Source of the DNA: Labrys sp. KNU-23
GTDB taxonomy: Bacteria; Pseudomonadota; Alphaproteobacteria; Rhizobiales; Labraceae
Length of the DNA: 64,000 nt
Assembly (NCBI RefSeq): GCF_008330945.1
Contig: NZ_CP043489.1
Coordinates: 5,281,501 to 5,345,500, forward strand
Direction: 5' to 3'
Of the stretch, positions 24,356-33,207 are shown piece by piece. The notes beneath the pieces are model-generated. The model searched no databases, had not been told where the DNA came from, and saw nothing but the letters and a program-made list of their open reading frames with translations. The stretch's first letter is position 1; each line of letters begins with the position of its first letter. A program made the translations under genes and the position numbers.

Positions 24356-25368
24356 ACGCCGATCCGAACCCACGCCCGTCGCCGATCAGCGCCAGCGTCG
24401 ATTTCGACGCCGACGGCATTCAGCACGGCCATCTGCGCCTGCCCTGGAGCCGGGATGACTCCGCCTGGGGATCGGTGATGATCCCTGTCACCGTGGTGAA
24501 GCAGGGCGAGGGGCCGACGGCTCTGTTGACCGGCGCCAATCACGGCGACGAATATGAGGGGCCGATCGCCCTGTTCGTCCTCGCCCGCTCGCTGCGGGCG
24601 GAGGCGGTGAGCGGGCGAGTCATCATCGTGCCCGCCCTGAATTATCCCGCCTTTCGGGCCGCCCGGCGCACCTCGCCGATCGACAAGGGCAATCTCAACC
24701 GCAGCTTTCCCGGGCGCCCCGACGGCAGCGTCACCGAGAAGATTGCAGACTATGTCACGCGCTGCCTGCTGCCTCTGGCCGACATCGTGCTCGACTTTCA
24801 TTCGGGCGGGCGGACTCTCGATTTCCTTCCCTATGCCGCGGCCCATGAACTGCCTGACAAGGCACAGGAAGATCGCTGCTTTGCCGCCGTGGCGGCCTTC
24901 TCGGCGCCCTGGTCGATGCGCATGATCGAGATCGACGCCGTCGGCATGTTCGACACCATTGCCGAGGCGGCAGGCAAGGTCTTCGTTACCACCGAGCTCG
25001 GCGGCGGCGGCACCGCGACGGCGCGCTCGGCCGGCATCGCCAAGCGCGGGGTCGCCAATCTCCTCAAACATGCCGGCATCCTGGCCGGGCAGCCCGAGAT
25101 CGGCGAGACACGCTGGCTCGACATGCCCTCGTCGGACTGTTTCGGCTTCAGCCCGGAAGAGGGACTGGTCGAGTTCCTCAAGGATCTCGGCGAGCCCATC
25201 GCCAGGAACGAAGTTATCGCCCGTATATATCCAATCGGCCGCACCGGTTCGTCGCCCTATGAACATCGGGCAGCGCTGGATGGCCTGCTGGCGGCCCGCC
25301 ATTTCCCCGGCCTGATCAAGGCCGGCGACTGCCTCTCGGTGATCGCAACCATCGAGGACCACGCCTGA
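24352..25368 (+). CDS. eutE: N-acetyl-diaminobutyrate deacetylase (EutE/DoeB)
   Basis: This 338-residue zinc enzyme is of the succinylglutamate-desuccinylase/aspartoacylase family. Zinc ligands are visible in TGANHGDEYEGP (His and Glu near residues 64-67) and DIVLDFHSGG (His near residue 150). It removes acetate from N-alpha-acetyl-diaminobutyrate produced by EutD to give 2,4-diaminobutyrate. The ATG at 24352 overlaps the eutD stop, so the two are coupled. Confidence 0.9.
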   Translation: MNADPNPRPSPISASVDFDADGIQHGHLRLPWSRDDSAWGSVMIPVTVVKQGEGPTALLTGANHGDEYEGPIALFVLARSLRAEAVSGRVIIVPALNYPAFRAARRTSPIDKGNLNRSFPGRPDGSVTEKIADYVTRCLLPLADIVLDFHSGGRTLDFLPYAAAHELPDKAQEDRCFAAVAAFSAPWSMRMIEIDAVGMFDTIAEAAGKVFVTTELGGGGTATARSAGIAKRGVANLLKHAGILAGQPEIGETRWLDMPSSDCFGFSPEEGLVEFLKDLGEPIARNEVIARIYPIGRTGSSPYEHRAALDGLLAARHFPGLIKAGDCLSVIATIEDHA

Positions 25369-25429
25369 CAATCGACAACGACCTGCCGGAACCAACCGGA
25401 CAGGCAATCACACCAGACAGGAGAATGAG

Positions 25430-26284
25430 ATGATGAAACTGCCCCGACTTGCCTGCCTCGCCGGATTGGCTCTCGCCATGAGCGTGGCCAGCGTCCAGGC
25501 CACCACCCTCGAAGAGGTCAAGAGCAACGGCTTCGTCCGCGCCGTTACGGCCAACGAGGTTCCCTACGGTTTCACCAAGGAAGACGGCACGGCCGCCGGC
25601 ATCGGTCCGGAAGTGGCCATTGCCGTCCTGAAGAAGATGGGCGTCAGCGAGATCGCCTGGACGGTCGCGCCCTTCGGCACCCTGATCCCCGGCCTCAAGG
25701 CACGGCGCTATGATTTCGTGGCGGCCGAGCAGAACATCTCCCCCGATCGCTGCAAGCAGGTCGCCTTCACCGAACCCAATTCCAGCTATGGCGAAGGCTT
25801 GCTGGTCAAGGCCGGCAATCCCAAGAAGCTGACGACCTATGCCGATATTGCCAAGGATCCTTCGCTGAAGGTCGCGGTGGTCTCGGGCGCCAACAATATC
25901 GACTTCCTTCGTGCCGTCGGGGTCAAGGACAGCCAGGTCGTCTTCATCCAGGCCAATGCCGATGCCATCGCCACCGTGAAGAGCCGGGCCGATGCCTATG
26001 CGGCCACCGAGCTGACGGTCGCCAGCCTCGCCAAGGGGCAGACGGAGGTGGAACAGGTCAAGCCCTTTACCGATCCGGTCGTCAACGGCAAGCCGGTGCG
26101 CAACTATGGCGGCTTTGCCTTCCGCCCGGAGGACAAGGACCTGCGCGAGGCCTACAACGCCGCACTCGTCGAGTTCCGCAAGAGCGACGAATACAAGGCG
26201 ATCCTCACCAATTACGGGCTGAGCGAGGCCAGCATCAAGGCCGCTGCCGAAAAGAAGGTCGCGGATCTCTGCGCGGGTAAATGA
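25430..26284 (+). CDS. ehuB: ectoine/hydroxyectoine ABC transporter substrate-binding protein EhuB
   Basis: This 284-residue periplasmic binding protein is of the amino-acid type. It has a Sec signal (LPRLACLAGLALAMSVASVQ, cleavage near ATTL) and a family-3 solute-binding fold with FVRAVTANEVPYGFTKEDG, IPGLKARRYDFVAAEQNISP and NYGGFAFRPEDKDL. It is assigned to EhuB because it opens the ehuBCDA genes directly after eutE. GGAGAATGAG precedes the ATG. A repeat element separates it from ehuC, which may let the binding protein be made in excess. Confidence 0.85.
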   Translation: MMKLPRLACLAGLALAMSVASVQATTLEEVKSNGFVRAVTANEVPYGFTKEDGTAAGIGPEVAIAVLKKMGVSEIAWTVAPFGTLIPGLKARRYDFVAAEQNISPDRCKQVAFTEPNSSYGEGLLVKAGNPKKLTTYADIAKDPSLKVAVVSGANNIDFLRAVGVKDSQVVFIQANADAIATVKSRADAYAATELTVASLAKGQTEVEQVKPFTDPVVNGKPVRNYGGFAFRPEDKDLREAYNAALVEFRKSDEYKAILTNYGLSEASIKAAAEKKVADLCAGK

Positions 26285-26354
26285 CGACTAAACCGTCCAG
26301 CCCATCTCCGAGAGTTCGCTAATACACGTAGAACGATCGCCAAATGAGGTGCGT

Positions 26355-26501
26355 AATCCTTCCCCGGTTTCGGGGAAGGTGTCGCTGCACAGCAGCGACG
26401 GAAGGGGAAGAGTGGCACTGAGAGGGCCATAGACCCGTAAGGCCGCCCCCCCATCCGGCCCGGCTTTGCCGGTCCAGCTTCCCCGAAGTCGGGGAAGGAT
26501 T
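26355..26501. repeat. inverted-repeat intergenic element between ehuB and ehuC
   Basis: The 320-base gap between ehuB and ehuC holds no gene. A 147-base element is bounded by AATCCTTCCCCGG at 26355 and its inverted match GGGGAAGGATT ending at 26501. Each end is itself a small hairpin (CTTCCCCG...CGGGGAAG), and an internal palindrome, GTCGCTGCACAGCAGCGAC, follows the left one. It looks like a mobile non-coding repeat (MITE/REP type). Its RNA would fold strongly and could attenuate or stabilise the operon message. Confidence 0.65.
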
Positions 26502-26604
26502 CTCGTGCTCTATCTTGAGAGCTGAGCCTTCGCGCGCACGCTGGCCCGTGGAGGCAATGGCAAGGCCCCTGAGTCCGGGCCTACAAAACCGACGAGGGAG
26601 CCTC

Positions 26605-27270
26605 ATGCACTGGATCTCCTATCTGCCTGCCCTGGGCCGGGGTGCGCTGATCACCGCCGAGATTACCCTGGCCTCGCTGGCGATCGGCGCCTTCCTGGCC
26701 TTCCTGGCCGGGATCGTCAGGGTCGAGGGCGGCCGCATCCTGTCCATCATCGCGCTTTGCTATACCGAGCTGTTCCGCGGCACCTCGCTCTTGGTGCAGT
26801 TGTTCTGGTTCTATTACGCCCTGCCTCTCGTCGGCTTTTCTTTCTCCCCGGTGTCCACGGGCATTCTCGTGCTCTCGATGCATGTCGGCGCCTATGGCTC
26901 GGAGATCGTGCGGGCCGGTCTCAAATCAGTGCCGCAACAGCAGCATGAGGCGGCACGAGCTTTGAATTTCGGGCCGGTGCACAAATTGCTGCACATCACG
27001 CTGCCCCAGGCCATCGTCGAGATGATGCCGGCCTTCGGCAATCTCGCCATCGAGACCTTGAAGCTCTCGTCACTGGTGTCCTTCATCTCGATCGCGGACA
27101 TGACCTTCCGCGCCCAGACCCTGCGTAACCTGACCCAGGACAGCACGACTATCTACACCCTCACTCTCGTCGGCTACTTCCTGATGTCGCTGGTGATCAT
27201 GCTGGCCATGCGCTTCCTGGAACGCCTGGCGCGCCGCGGCGGCGCCTTCCCGAAGGCGGTGCAATCATGA
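26605..27270 (+). CDS. ehuC: ectoine ABC transporter permease EhuC
   Basis: This 221-residue inner-membrane permease is of the HisM/polar-amino-acid type with about five membrane segments. The EAA loop that contacts the ATPase is EAARALNFGPVHKLLHITLP near residues 114-133. CYTELFRGTSLLVQLFWFYY is the usual family segment. GAGGGAG precedes the ATG at 26605. Its stop overlaps the ehuD start (ATGA). Confidence 0.9.
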   Translation: MHWISYLPALGRGALITAEITLASLAIGAFLAFLAGIVRVEGGRILSIIALCYTELFRGTSLLVQLFWFYYALPLVGFSFSPVSTGILVLSMHVGAYGSEIVRAGLKSVPQQQHEAARALNFGPVHKLLHITLPQAIVEMMPAFGNLAIETLKLSSLVSFISIADMTFRAQTLRNLTQDSTTIYTLTLVGYFLMSLVIMLAMRFLERLARRGGAFPKAVQS

Positions 27271-27959
27271 TGTACGGTTTCGAATGGGATCCCTCGACGC
27301 CGCTGACCTATGCGCAGTCGATCCTGCCGATCCTGCTCATCGGCCTCACCGTGACGCTGCAGGCCGCAGCCGCGGGGTTCGCCATCGCCCTGGTGCTCGG
27401 CCTCGTCTTCGCCCTGATGCGGCGCAGCCGCTTTGCCGTGGTGAGCTGGGGAACCGCCTTCGTCGTCGAGTTCCTGCGCGATACGCCGCTCCTGGTGCAG
27501 CTCTTCTTCCTCTATTACGTCCTGCCTGATTACGGCATCGCCTTGCCGGCCTTCCTGACGGGCGCCATCGCGCTCGGCCTGCAATATTCGGCCTATACGT
27601 CGGAGGTCTATCGCGGCGGCATCGAAGCGGTGCCGAGGGGCCAGTGGGAGGCCGCCACCGCCCTCAACATGTCGCGCTGGCAGCTCTACCGGAACGTGAT
27701 CATCCCCCAGATGGTGCCGCGCATCCTGCCCACCATGGGCAACTACCTGATCGCCATGCTGAAGGAAACGCCGGTGCTCTCGGTGGTGACCGTGCTGGAA
27801 ATGCTCGGCCTCGCCAACATGATCGGCGAGAACACCTTCGAATATCTGGTGCCGCTGAGCATGGTCGGCGTCCTCTTCCTCATCCTTACCCTGGTCTGTT
27901 CCGCCGGCGTCCATCGGCTGGAAAGGGCCTTGCCGAAAGCAGGGATACCGATGCGATGA
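27267..27959 (+). CDS. ehuD: ectoine ABC transporter permease EhuD
   Basis: This 230-residue partner permease has the family segments FVVEFLRDTPLLVQLFFLYY near residues 68-87 and an EAA-type loop EAATALNMSRWQLYRNVIIP near residues 128-147. It overlaps ehuC at its start and ehuA at its stop, so the three transporter genes are translationally coupled. Confidence 0.9.
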   Translation: MMYGFEWDPSTPLTYAQSILPILLIGLTVTLQAAAAGFAIALVLGLVFALMRRSRFAVVSWGTAFVVEFLRDTPLLVQLFFLYYVLPDYGIALPAFLTGAIALGLQYSAYTSEVYRGGIEAVPRGQWEAATALNMSRWQLYRNVIIPQMVPRILPTMGNYLIAMLKETPVLSVVTVLEMLGLANMIGENTFEYLVPLSMVGVLFLILTLVCSAGVHRLERALPKAGIPMR

Positions 27960-28732
27960 CCGCAAACGCCCAATCCGACATCATCCGCTTTTCCAATGTC
28001 AGCAAACGCTTCGGCACGCTGACGGTCCTGCAGGATTTCGACTTCACCGTCGCGCCGGGGGAGAAGGTCTCGCTGATCGGCCCCTCGGGATCGGGCAAGA
28101 CCACGGTGCTGCGCATCCTGATGACGCTCGAACCCTTCCAGGACGGCACGCTGGAGCTCGGCGGCATCGGCTATCACGAGCCCGGCGGCCATGGCCCTTT
28201 CAAGGCCAGCGAACGGCATCTGCGCCAGATCCGCACGCAGGTCGGCATGGTGTTCCAGAGCTTCAACCTGTTCCCGCACATGACGGTGCTGCGCAATGTG
28301 GTGGAGGCCCCCATCGCCGTGCTCGGCCTGAAGCGTGAGGAAGCGGAGTGCCGGGCCCTCGATCTGCTCGGCATGGTCGGCATGGCCGACAAGAAGGATC
28401 ATTTCCCCAGCCAGCTTTCCGGTGGCCAGCAGCAGCGCGTGGCCATTGCCCGGGCCCTTGCCATGCGGCCCCGCGTCCTGCTGTTCGATGAGCCGACATC
28501 CGCGCTCGATCCCCAGCTCGTCGGAGAGGTCCTCGGCGTGATCCGTTCGCTGGCCAGCGAGCACGATCTCACCATGCTGCTGGTGACCCACGAAATGCGC
28601 TTTGCGCGCGAGGTTTCCGATCGCGTCTGCTTCTTCGACAAGGGACGCATCGTCGAGCAGGGCGAGCCCGAGCGCATCTTTTCCAATCCCGAACAGGCGC
28701 GGACGCGCGAGTTCCTGCAGTCGGTGCTGTAA
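27956..28732 (+). CDS. ehuA: ectoine ABC transporter ATP-binding protein EhuA
   Basis: This 258-residue ATPase is complete: Walker A GPSGSGKTT near residues 42-50, Q-loop FQSFNLF near residue 99, signature LSGGQQQR near residues 153-160, Walker B LLFDEPTSALDP near residues 175-186, and H-loop His in LVTHEMRFA near residue 210. It energises EhuC/EhuD for ectoine uptake. The last transporter gene, it starts within the ehuD stop region and is followed by a long-stem repeat. Confidence 0.92.
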   Translation: MTANAQSDIIRFSNVSKRFGTLTVLQDFDFTVAPGEKVSLIGPSGSGKTTVLRILMTLEPFQDGTLELGGIGYHEPGGHGPFKASERHLRQIRTQVGMVFQSFNLFPHMTVLRNVVEAPIAVLGLKREEAECRALDLLGMVGMADKKDHFPSQLSGGQQQRVAIARALAMRPRVLLFDEPTSALDPQLVGEVLGVIRSLASEHDLTMLLVTHEMRFAREVSDRVCFFDKGRIVEQGEPERIFSNPEQARTREFLQSVL

Positions 28733-28758
28733 GCAACGTTCGTTTGCAGTGATTCTTA

Positions 28759-28846
28759 CGTCATTGCGAGCGAAGCGAAGCAATCCAGGGGGCGAAGGGT
28801 ATCGCGTTTTGGGCCGCTGGATTGCTTCGCTTCGCTCGCAATGACG
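28759..28846. repeat. long-stem dispersed repeat (CATTGCGAGCGAAGCGAAGC family), copy 1
   Basis: Arms of about 30 bases are exact inverted copies: CGTCATTGCGAGCGAAGCGA onward at 28759, and its reverse complement ending at 28846, with a 28-base loop. The same element occurs at 50587-50666. It lies 26 bases after ehuA and could act as a transcript end or RNA stabiliser before the next gene. Confidence 0.85.
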
Positions 28847-29010
28847 ATGGCACATCGGTTGAGCGAAACGCCCCCTGACAAATTGCCGACGATCTATCGG
28901 CGCCGCCCGGCAAATACCGAGGCTTTGACGGTGAGGGAGGGGGCGAAGCGAGACATTCTCACGGCGGCTCGGGCTAGCCTTGCAGACATGACGCCACCGG
29001 AGTTTCTTCG

Positions 29011-30501
29011 ATGATCGCCACCGCTCTGAAACAAACCGGCCATCCCGCCCTCGGCCGGCTGAACGACCGACGACTGCTGAGGGAACTCGCCTATATCGAC
29101 GGCCGCTGGGTCCAAGGGCGGCAAGCAGCCAGCTTCGAACTGCGGGATCCCGGTTCCGGCACTCTCCTCGCCCATATCGCCAGCCTGGGGGCGGAGGAAA
29201 CGGGCAGGGCGGTCGATGCCGCAGCCAGAGCCTTCCCGGCCTGGAAGGCACTCTCGCCGCAGGACCGTGCGGCGCGCCTGCGCGCCTGGCACCAGCTCAT
29301 CCTTGCCGCGCGCGAGGATCTTGCGCTGCTGATGACGCTGGAACAGGGCAAGCCCTTGGCCGAAAGCCGCGGCGAGATCGACTATGGCGCCTCCTTCGTC
29401 GAATGGTACGCCGAGGAAGCCAAGCGCGTGAATGCCGAGAGCGTAACCAGCCACCTTCCCGGGGCGCATATGCAGGTTTCCCGCGAGCCGCTCGGCGTGG
29501 CGGCCCTCATGACGCCCTGGAACTTTCCCTCGGCCATGGTGACGCGCAAGGCAGCGGCGGCCCTGGCGGCCGGCTGCACGGTCGTGCTCCATCCCTCCTC
29601 CTATACGCCGCTCTCCGCACTGGCGCTCGCCGAGCTCGCCGAACGGGCCGGCTTGCCCGCAGGCGTCTTCAACGTCGTCACCGGCGAGGCAGCTCCGATC
29701 GCCAGGCGCCTGTGCGAGGATACCCGCGTGCGGGTGGTCAGCTTCACAGGCTCGACCGAGATCGGGCGCCTGATCGCGGCGCAATGTGCGCCCAGCGTCA
29801 AGCGCCTGGTGATGGAACTCGGCGGCAATGCGCCTCTCATCGTCTTCGGTGATGCCGACCTTGATCGCGCGATCAAGATTGCCGTCGATGCGAAATTCGC
29901 GACCTCCGGCCAGGATTGCCTGGCGGCCAATCGCATCTTCGTGCAGCGCTCGCTCTATCCGGCCTTCTGCGAGGCGTTCAGCCGCCGCGTCGCCGCGCTC
30001 AAGCTCGGGCATGGCCTCGAAGAGGAAACCGACATCGGTCCGCTCATGCATGAGCGGGCCGTCGCCCGCACCAAAGAGCGCATTGCCGATGCCTTGCAGC
30101 GAGGTGCTCGCAAGTTAACGGGTGGCGACATTGAGGCCGGATCACTCTTCGTGTCACCGACCGTCCTCGCCGACGTCCCCGATGACGCCCTGATCATGCG
30201 CGAAGAGGTCTTTGCGCCGGTTGCCAGCATCACGCCCTTCGACGACGAGGACGAAGTGGTGGCGCGCGCCAATGCCACGGAGTACGGCCTCGTCGCCTAT
30301 GTCGTTACCGAAAATGCCGGCCGAGCCCTGCGCCTCAGCCGCGTGCTGGAATACGGCATGGTGGCCGTCAACCGCGTGAAACTGACCGGTGCGCCCATCC
30401 CCTTCGGCGGCGTCAAGCAATCGGGCATGGGGCGCGAAGGCTCACGCCATGGCCTCGAAGCCTTCACCGATCTCAAATATACCTGTCTCGACCTTGCCTG
30501 A
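29011..30501 (+). CDS. aldehyde dehydrogenase, aspartate-semialdehyde type (DoeC-like, Ssd)
   Basis: This 496-residue NAD(P)-dependent aldehyde dehydrogenase has the cofactor motif FTGSTEIGRL near residue 247, the general base in VMELGGNAPLIVF (Glu near residue 270), and the catalytic Cys in TSGQDCLAANRIFV near residue 303. The Asp before the Cys (QDC) is not usual in succinate-semialdehyde dehydrogenases and occurs in ectoine-cluster enzymes. There it is thought to oxidise aspartate semialdehyde to aspartate. It is followed after 30 bases by the doeD-like aminotransferase. Confidence 0.85.
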   Translation: MIATALKQTGHPALGRLNDRRLLRELAYIDGRWVQGRQAASFELRDPGSGTLLAHIASLGAEETGRAVDAAARAFPAWKALSPQDRAARLRAWHQLILAAREDLALLMTLEQGKPLAESRGEIDYGASFVEWYAEEAKRVNAESVTSHLPGAHMQVSREPLGVAALMTPWNFPSAMVTRKAAAALAAGCTVVLHPSSYTPLSALALAELAERAGLPAGVFNVVTGEAAPIARRLCEDTRVRVVSFTGSTEIGRLIAAQCAPSVKRLVMELGGNAPLIVFGDADLDRAIKIAVDAKFATSGQDCLAANRIFVQRSLYPAFCEAFSRRVAALKLGHGLEEETDIGPLMHERAVARTKERIADALQRGARKLTGGDIEAGSLFVSPTVLADVPDDALIMREEVFAPVASITPFDDEDEVVARANATEYGLVAYVVTENAGRALRLSRVLEYGMVAVNRVKLTGAPIPFGGVKQSGMGREGSRHGLEAFTDLKYTCLDLA

Positions 30502-30531
30502 CTGTTTCGACCTCGCCTGAAAGGAGCCGAC

Positions 30532-31914
30532 ATGCTCGACCGCGCCGTTTCCGACAATGAACTCACCGCCTGGGATCGCGATCACTTCTTCCATCCCTCG
30601 ACCCATATGGCCCAGCATGCCCGCGGCGAGACGCCCAACCGCATCATCACCGGTGCCGAGGGGGTCTACATCACCGATCGCAACGGCAAGAGCAGCCTCG
30701 ACGCCTTTGCCGGCCTTTATTGCGTCAATGTCGGCTACGGCCGCACCAAGATCGCCGAGGCGATCGCCGAGCAGGCGGCGCAGCTGCCCTATTACCATGC
30801 CTATGTCGGCCATGGCTCCCAGCCCTCGATCACCCTTGCCAAGATGATCATCGATAGGGCGCCGGAAGGCATGAGCCGGGTCTTCTTCGGCCTGTCGGGC
30901 TCGGATGCCAACGAGACCAACATCAAGCTGGTCTGGTACATCAACAATGTACTGGGCCGCCCCGAGAAGAAGAAGATCATCTCGCGCTGGCGCGGTTATC
31001 ACGGCTCGGGTTTGATGTCGGGCAGCCTGACCGGCCTGGCCGCCTTCCACAATCTGTTCGACCTGCCCAAGCCGCCTGTCCTGCACACGGAAGCGCCTTA
31101 TTATTTCCGCCGGGAGGACCGTTCGCAGAGCGAGGAGCAATTCGCCGATCATTGCGCCGCCAAGCTCGAGGAACTGATCCTCGCCGAGGGGCCGGATACG
31201 ATTGCCGCCTTCATCGGCGAACCGGTGCTCGGCACCGGCGGCATCGTGCCGCCACCGCGCACCTATTGGGAGAAGATCCAGGCCGTCCTCACCAAATACG
31301 ACATCCTCCTGATCGCCGACGAGGTCATCACCGGCTTCGGCCGGCTCGGCTCGATGTTCGGCTCGGATCATTACGGCATCAAGCCCGACCTGATCACCAT
31401 CGCCAAGGGGCTGACGTCGGCCTATGCACCTCTTTCCGGCGTGATCGTGTCGGAGAAGGTCTGGCGCATCCTCGAAAAGGGCTCGGACGAGTTCGGCCCG
31501 ATCGGCCATGGCTGGACCTATTCTTCCCACCCGCTCTGCGCTGCGGCGGGCGTCGCCAATCTCGAACTCGTCGACGAGCTCGACCTGGTCGCCAATGCCG
31601 GCAGCGTCGGCGCCTATTTCAAGCAGGCTCTCACCGACGAGCTTGGCGCGCATGCCCATGTCGGCGAGATCCGAGGTGTGGGATTGATGGCGGCCGTCGA
31701 ATTGGTCAGGGATCGCGACGACCGCGTCTTCTTCGACGTGTCCGAGAAGGTCGGCCCCCGCGTGGTCGCTGCCATGCTGGAGAACGGCGTGATCGGCCGC
31801 GCCATGCCGCAGGGCGACATCATGGGCTTTGCGCCGCCGCTCTGCCTCACGCGCGAGGAGGCCGACGTCGTGGTGTCGGCGGCGGCCAAGGCCGTGAAGT
31901 CGGTGCTGGGCTGA
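30532..31914 (+). CDS. class-III aminotransferase, diaminobutyrate transaminase (DoeD-like)
   Basis: This 460-residue PLP enzyme has the class-III signature LLIADEVITGFGRLGSMFG near residues 259-277 and the Schiff-base Lys in TIAKGLTSAYAPLSG near residue 289. PLP-phosphate contacts include GLSGSDANETN. In ectoine clusters this enzyme moves the amino group of 2,4-diaminobutyrate to give aspartate semialdehyde, the substrate of the preceding dehydrogenase. AAAGGAG precedes the ATG. Without context it could be any omega-aminotransferase, so the assignment leans on position. Confidence 0.85.
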   Translation: MLDRAVSDNELTAWDRDHFFHPSTHMAQHARGETPNRIITGAEGVYITDRNGKSSLDAFAGLYCVNVGYGRTKIAEAIAEQAAQLPYYHAYVGHGSQPSITLAKMIIDRAPEGMSRVFFGLSGSDANETNIKLVWYINNVLGRPEKKKIISRWRGYHGSGLMSGSLTGLAAFHNLFDLPKPPVLHTEAPYYFRREDRSQSEEQFADHCAAKLEELILAEGPDTIAAFIGEPVLGTGGIVPPPRTYWEKIQAVLTKYDILLIADEVITGFGRLGSMFGSDHYGIKPDLITIAKGLTSAYAPLSGVIVSEKVWRILEKGSDEFGPIGHGWTYSSHPLCAAAGVANLELVDELDLVANAGSVGAYFKQALTDELGAHAHVGEIRGVGLMAAVELVRDRDDRVFFDVSEKVGPRVVAAMLENGVIGRAMPQGDIMGFAPPLCLTREEADVVVSAAAKAVKSVLG

Positions 31915-31939
31915 ACACGCCTGAAACCGGAGGACGTTT

Positions 31940-32026
31940 CCTGGGACCGCAGGCGTCTCGCCTGCATCCTGGAAACGTCGCACTTGTGGGGGAGGGAGAT
32001 GCAGGCGAGACGCCTGCGATCCCAGG
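31940..32026. repeat. long inverted repeat (GCAGGCGTCTCGCCTGC type) between convergent genes
   Basis: Arms of 30 bases (31940-31969 and about 31997-32026) are inverted copies with two mismatches; each arm also contains the self-complementary core CAGGCGTCTCGCCTG. It lies between the stops of doeD and the convergent cysteine synthase and may terminate both transcripts. Confidence 0.8.
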
Positions 32027-32028
32027 GA

Positions 32029-33114
32029 TCATTCCGGGAACTGATAGCCCGGCGTCGACTTCGACAGCGCGATCTCCTCGGCATCCATTTCCGCCTCGAT
32101 GCCGTCGAACAGGGGCGTCGTCATATAGCGCTCGCCCGTATCGGGCAGCATGCACAGGATGACGGAGCCGGCGGGCGCCTTCTCGGCGACCTGACGGGCA
32201 ACGGCAAAGGTGGCGCCGGCCGAAATGCCGACAAAGATGCCTTCCTTCTGAGCCAGGGCCTTCGCCCATTTCACGCCCTCGGCGCCGGCGATCGGAACGA
32301 GCTCGTCATAGAGCTTGTTGTCGATCCCTTCCTGCAGCACCTTGGGGATGAAGTCCGGCGTCCAGCCCTGGATCGGGTGCGGCTCGAAGGCAGGATGGCC
32401 GACGGCTGGCGAGCCGTCGGCATCGCGCTCCTGCTTCTGGCCGCTGCCGACCAATTGGGCATTGGCGGGTTCGCACAGCACGATACGGGTATCGGGACGT
32501 TCCCGGCGCAGCACGCGCCCGACGCCGACGGCGGTGCCGCCCGTGCCATAGCCGGTGACGAAGACGTCGAGCCGCTTGCCGGCGAAATCATTAATGATCT
32601 CGCGTGCCGTGGTCGCCTCATGGATGGCGGCATTGGCCTCGGTCTCGAACTGATGAGCCAGGAACCAGCCATTGGCCTCGGCCAGTTCCACCGCCTTGCG
32701 ATACATGCCGAAGCCCTTCTGGGCGCGGGGCGTCAGCACCACCTTGGCGCCGAGCATGCGCATGAGCTTGCGGCGTTCGATAGAAAAACTGTCCGCCATG
32801 GTGACGACCAGCGGATAGCCTTTCTGCGCACACACCATGGCCAGGCCGATGCCGGTATTGCCGCTGGTCGCCTCGACCACGGTCATGCCCGGCTTGAGCG
32901 CGCCGGTGCGCTCGCCATGCTCGATGATGCTGAGGGCCAGCCTGTCCTTCACCGAAGCGGCCGGGTTGAAGAACTCCGCCTTGACGTAGATCGTGGCATG
33001 ATCAGGGGCGAGGTTGTTGATCTTGATGACGGGTGTATCGCCTACCGTCTCCAGGATGCTTTCGAAAAGGCGGCCACGGCCGGATGTCGTTCTGGACTGG
33101 GGCTGTTGTGTCAT
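32029..33114 (-). CDS. cysK: cysteine synthase A
   Basis: This 361-residue PLP enzyme makes cysteine from O-acetylserine and sulphide. The Schiff-base Lys is in NPAASVKDRLAL near residue 55, the substrate loop is TSGNTGIG near residue 82, and the PLP phosphate loop is GYGTGGTAVGVGR near residue 190. The region around residues 225-245 (QKQERDADGSPAVGHPAFEP) is an insertion relative to typical CysK of about 310-320 residues. ATG 33114 has GGAGCAGGTGAG upstream. Confidence 0.88.
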   Translation of the reverse strand: MTQQPQSRTTSGRGRLFESILETVGDTPVIKINNLAPDHATIYVKAEFFNPAASVKDRLALSIIEHGERTGALKPGMTVVEATSGNTGIGLAMVCAQKGYPLVVTMADSFSIERRKLMRMLGAKVVLTPRAQKGFGMYRKAVELAEANGWFLAHQFETEANAAIHEATTAREIINDFAGKRLDVFVTGYGTGGTAVGVGRVLRRERPDTRIVLCEPANAQLVGSGQKQERDADGSPAVGHPAFEPHPIQGWTPDFIPKVLQEGIDNKLYDELVPIAGAEGVKWAKALAQKEGIFVGISAGATFAVARQVAEKAPAGSVILCMLPDTGERYMTTPLFDGIEAEMDAEEIALSKSTPGYQFPE

Positions 33115-33207
33115 CTCACCTGCTCCTTGGCGTTCGGTTCGTCGCTTTTTGCAACCGCGTGATAGCATCGAGGCGTGAGCCGCTCGTGAAGAGGGTCCGG
33201 AACCTGC

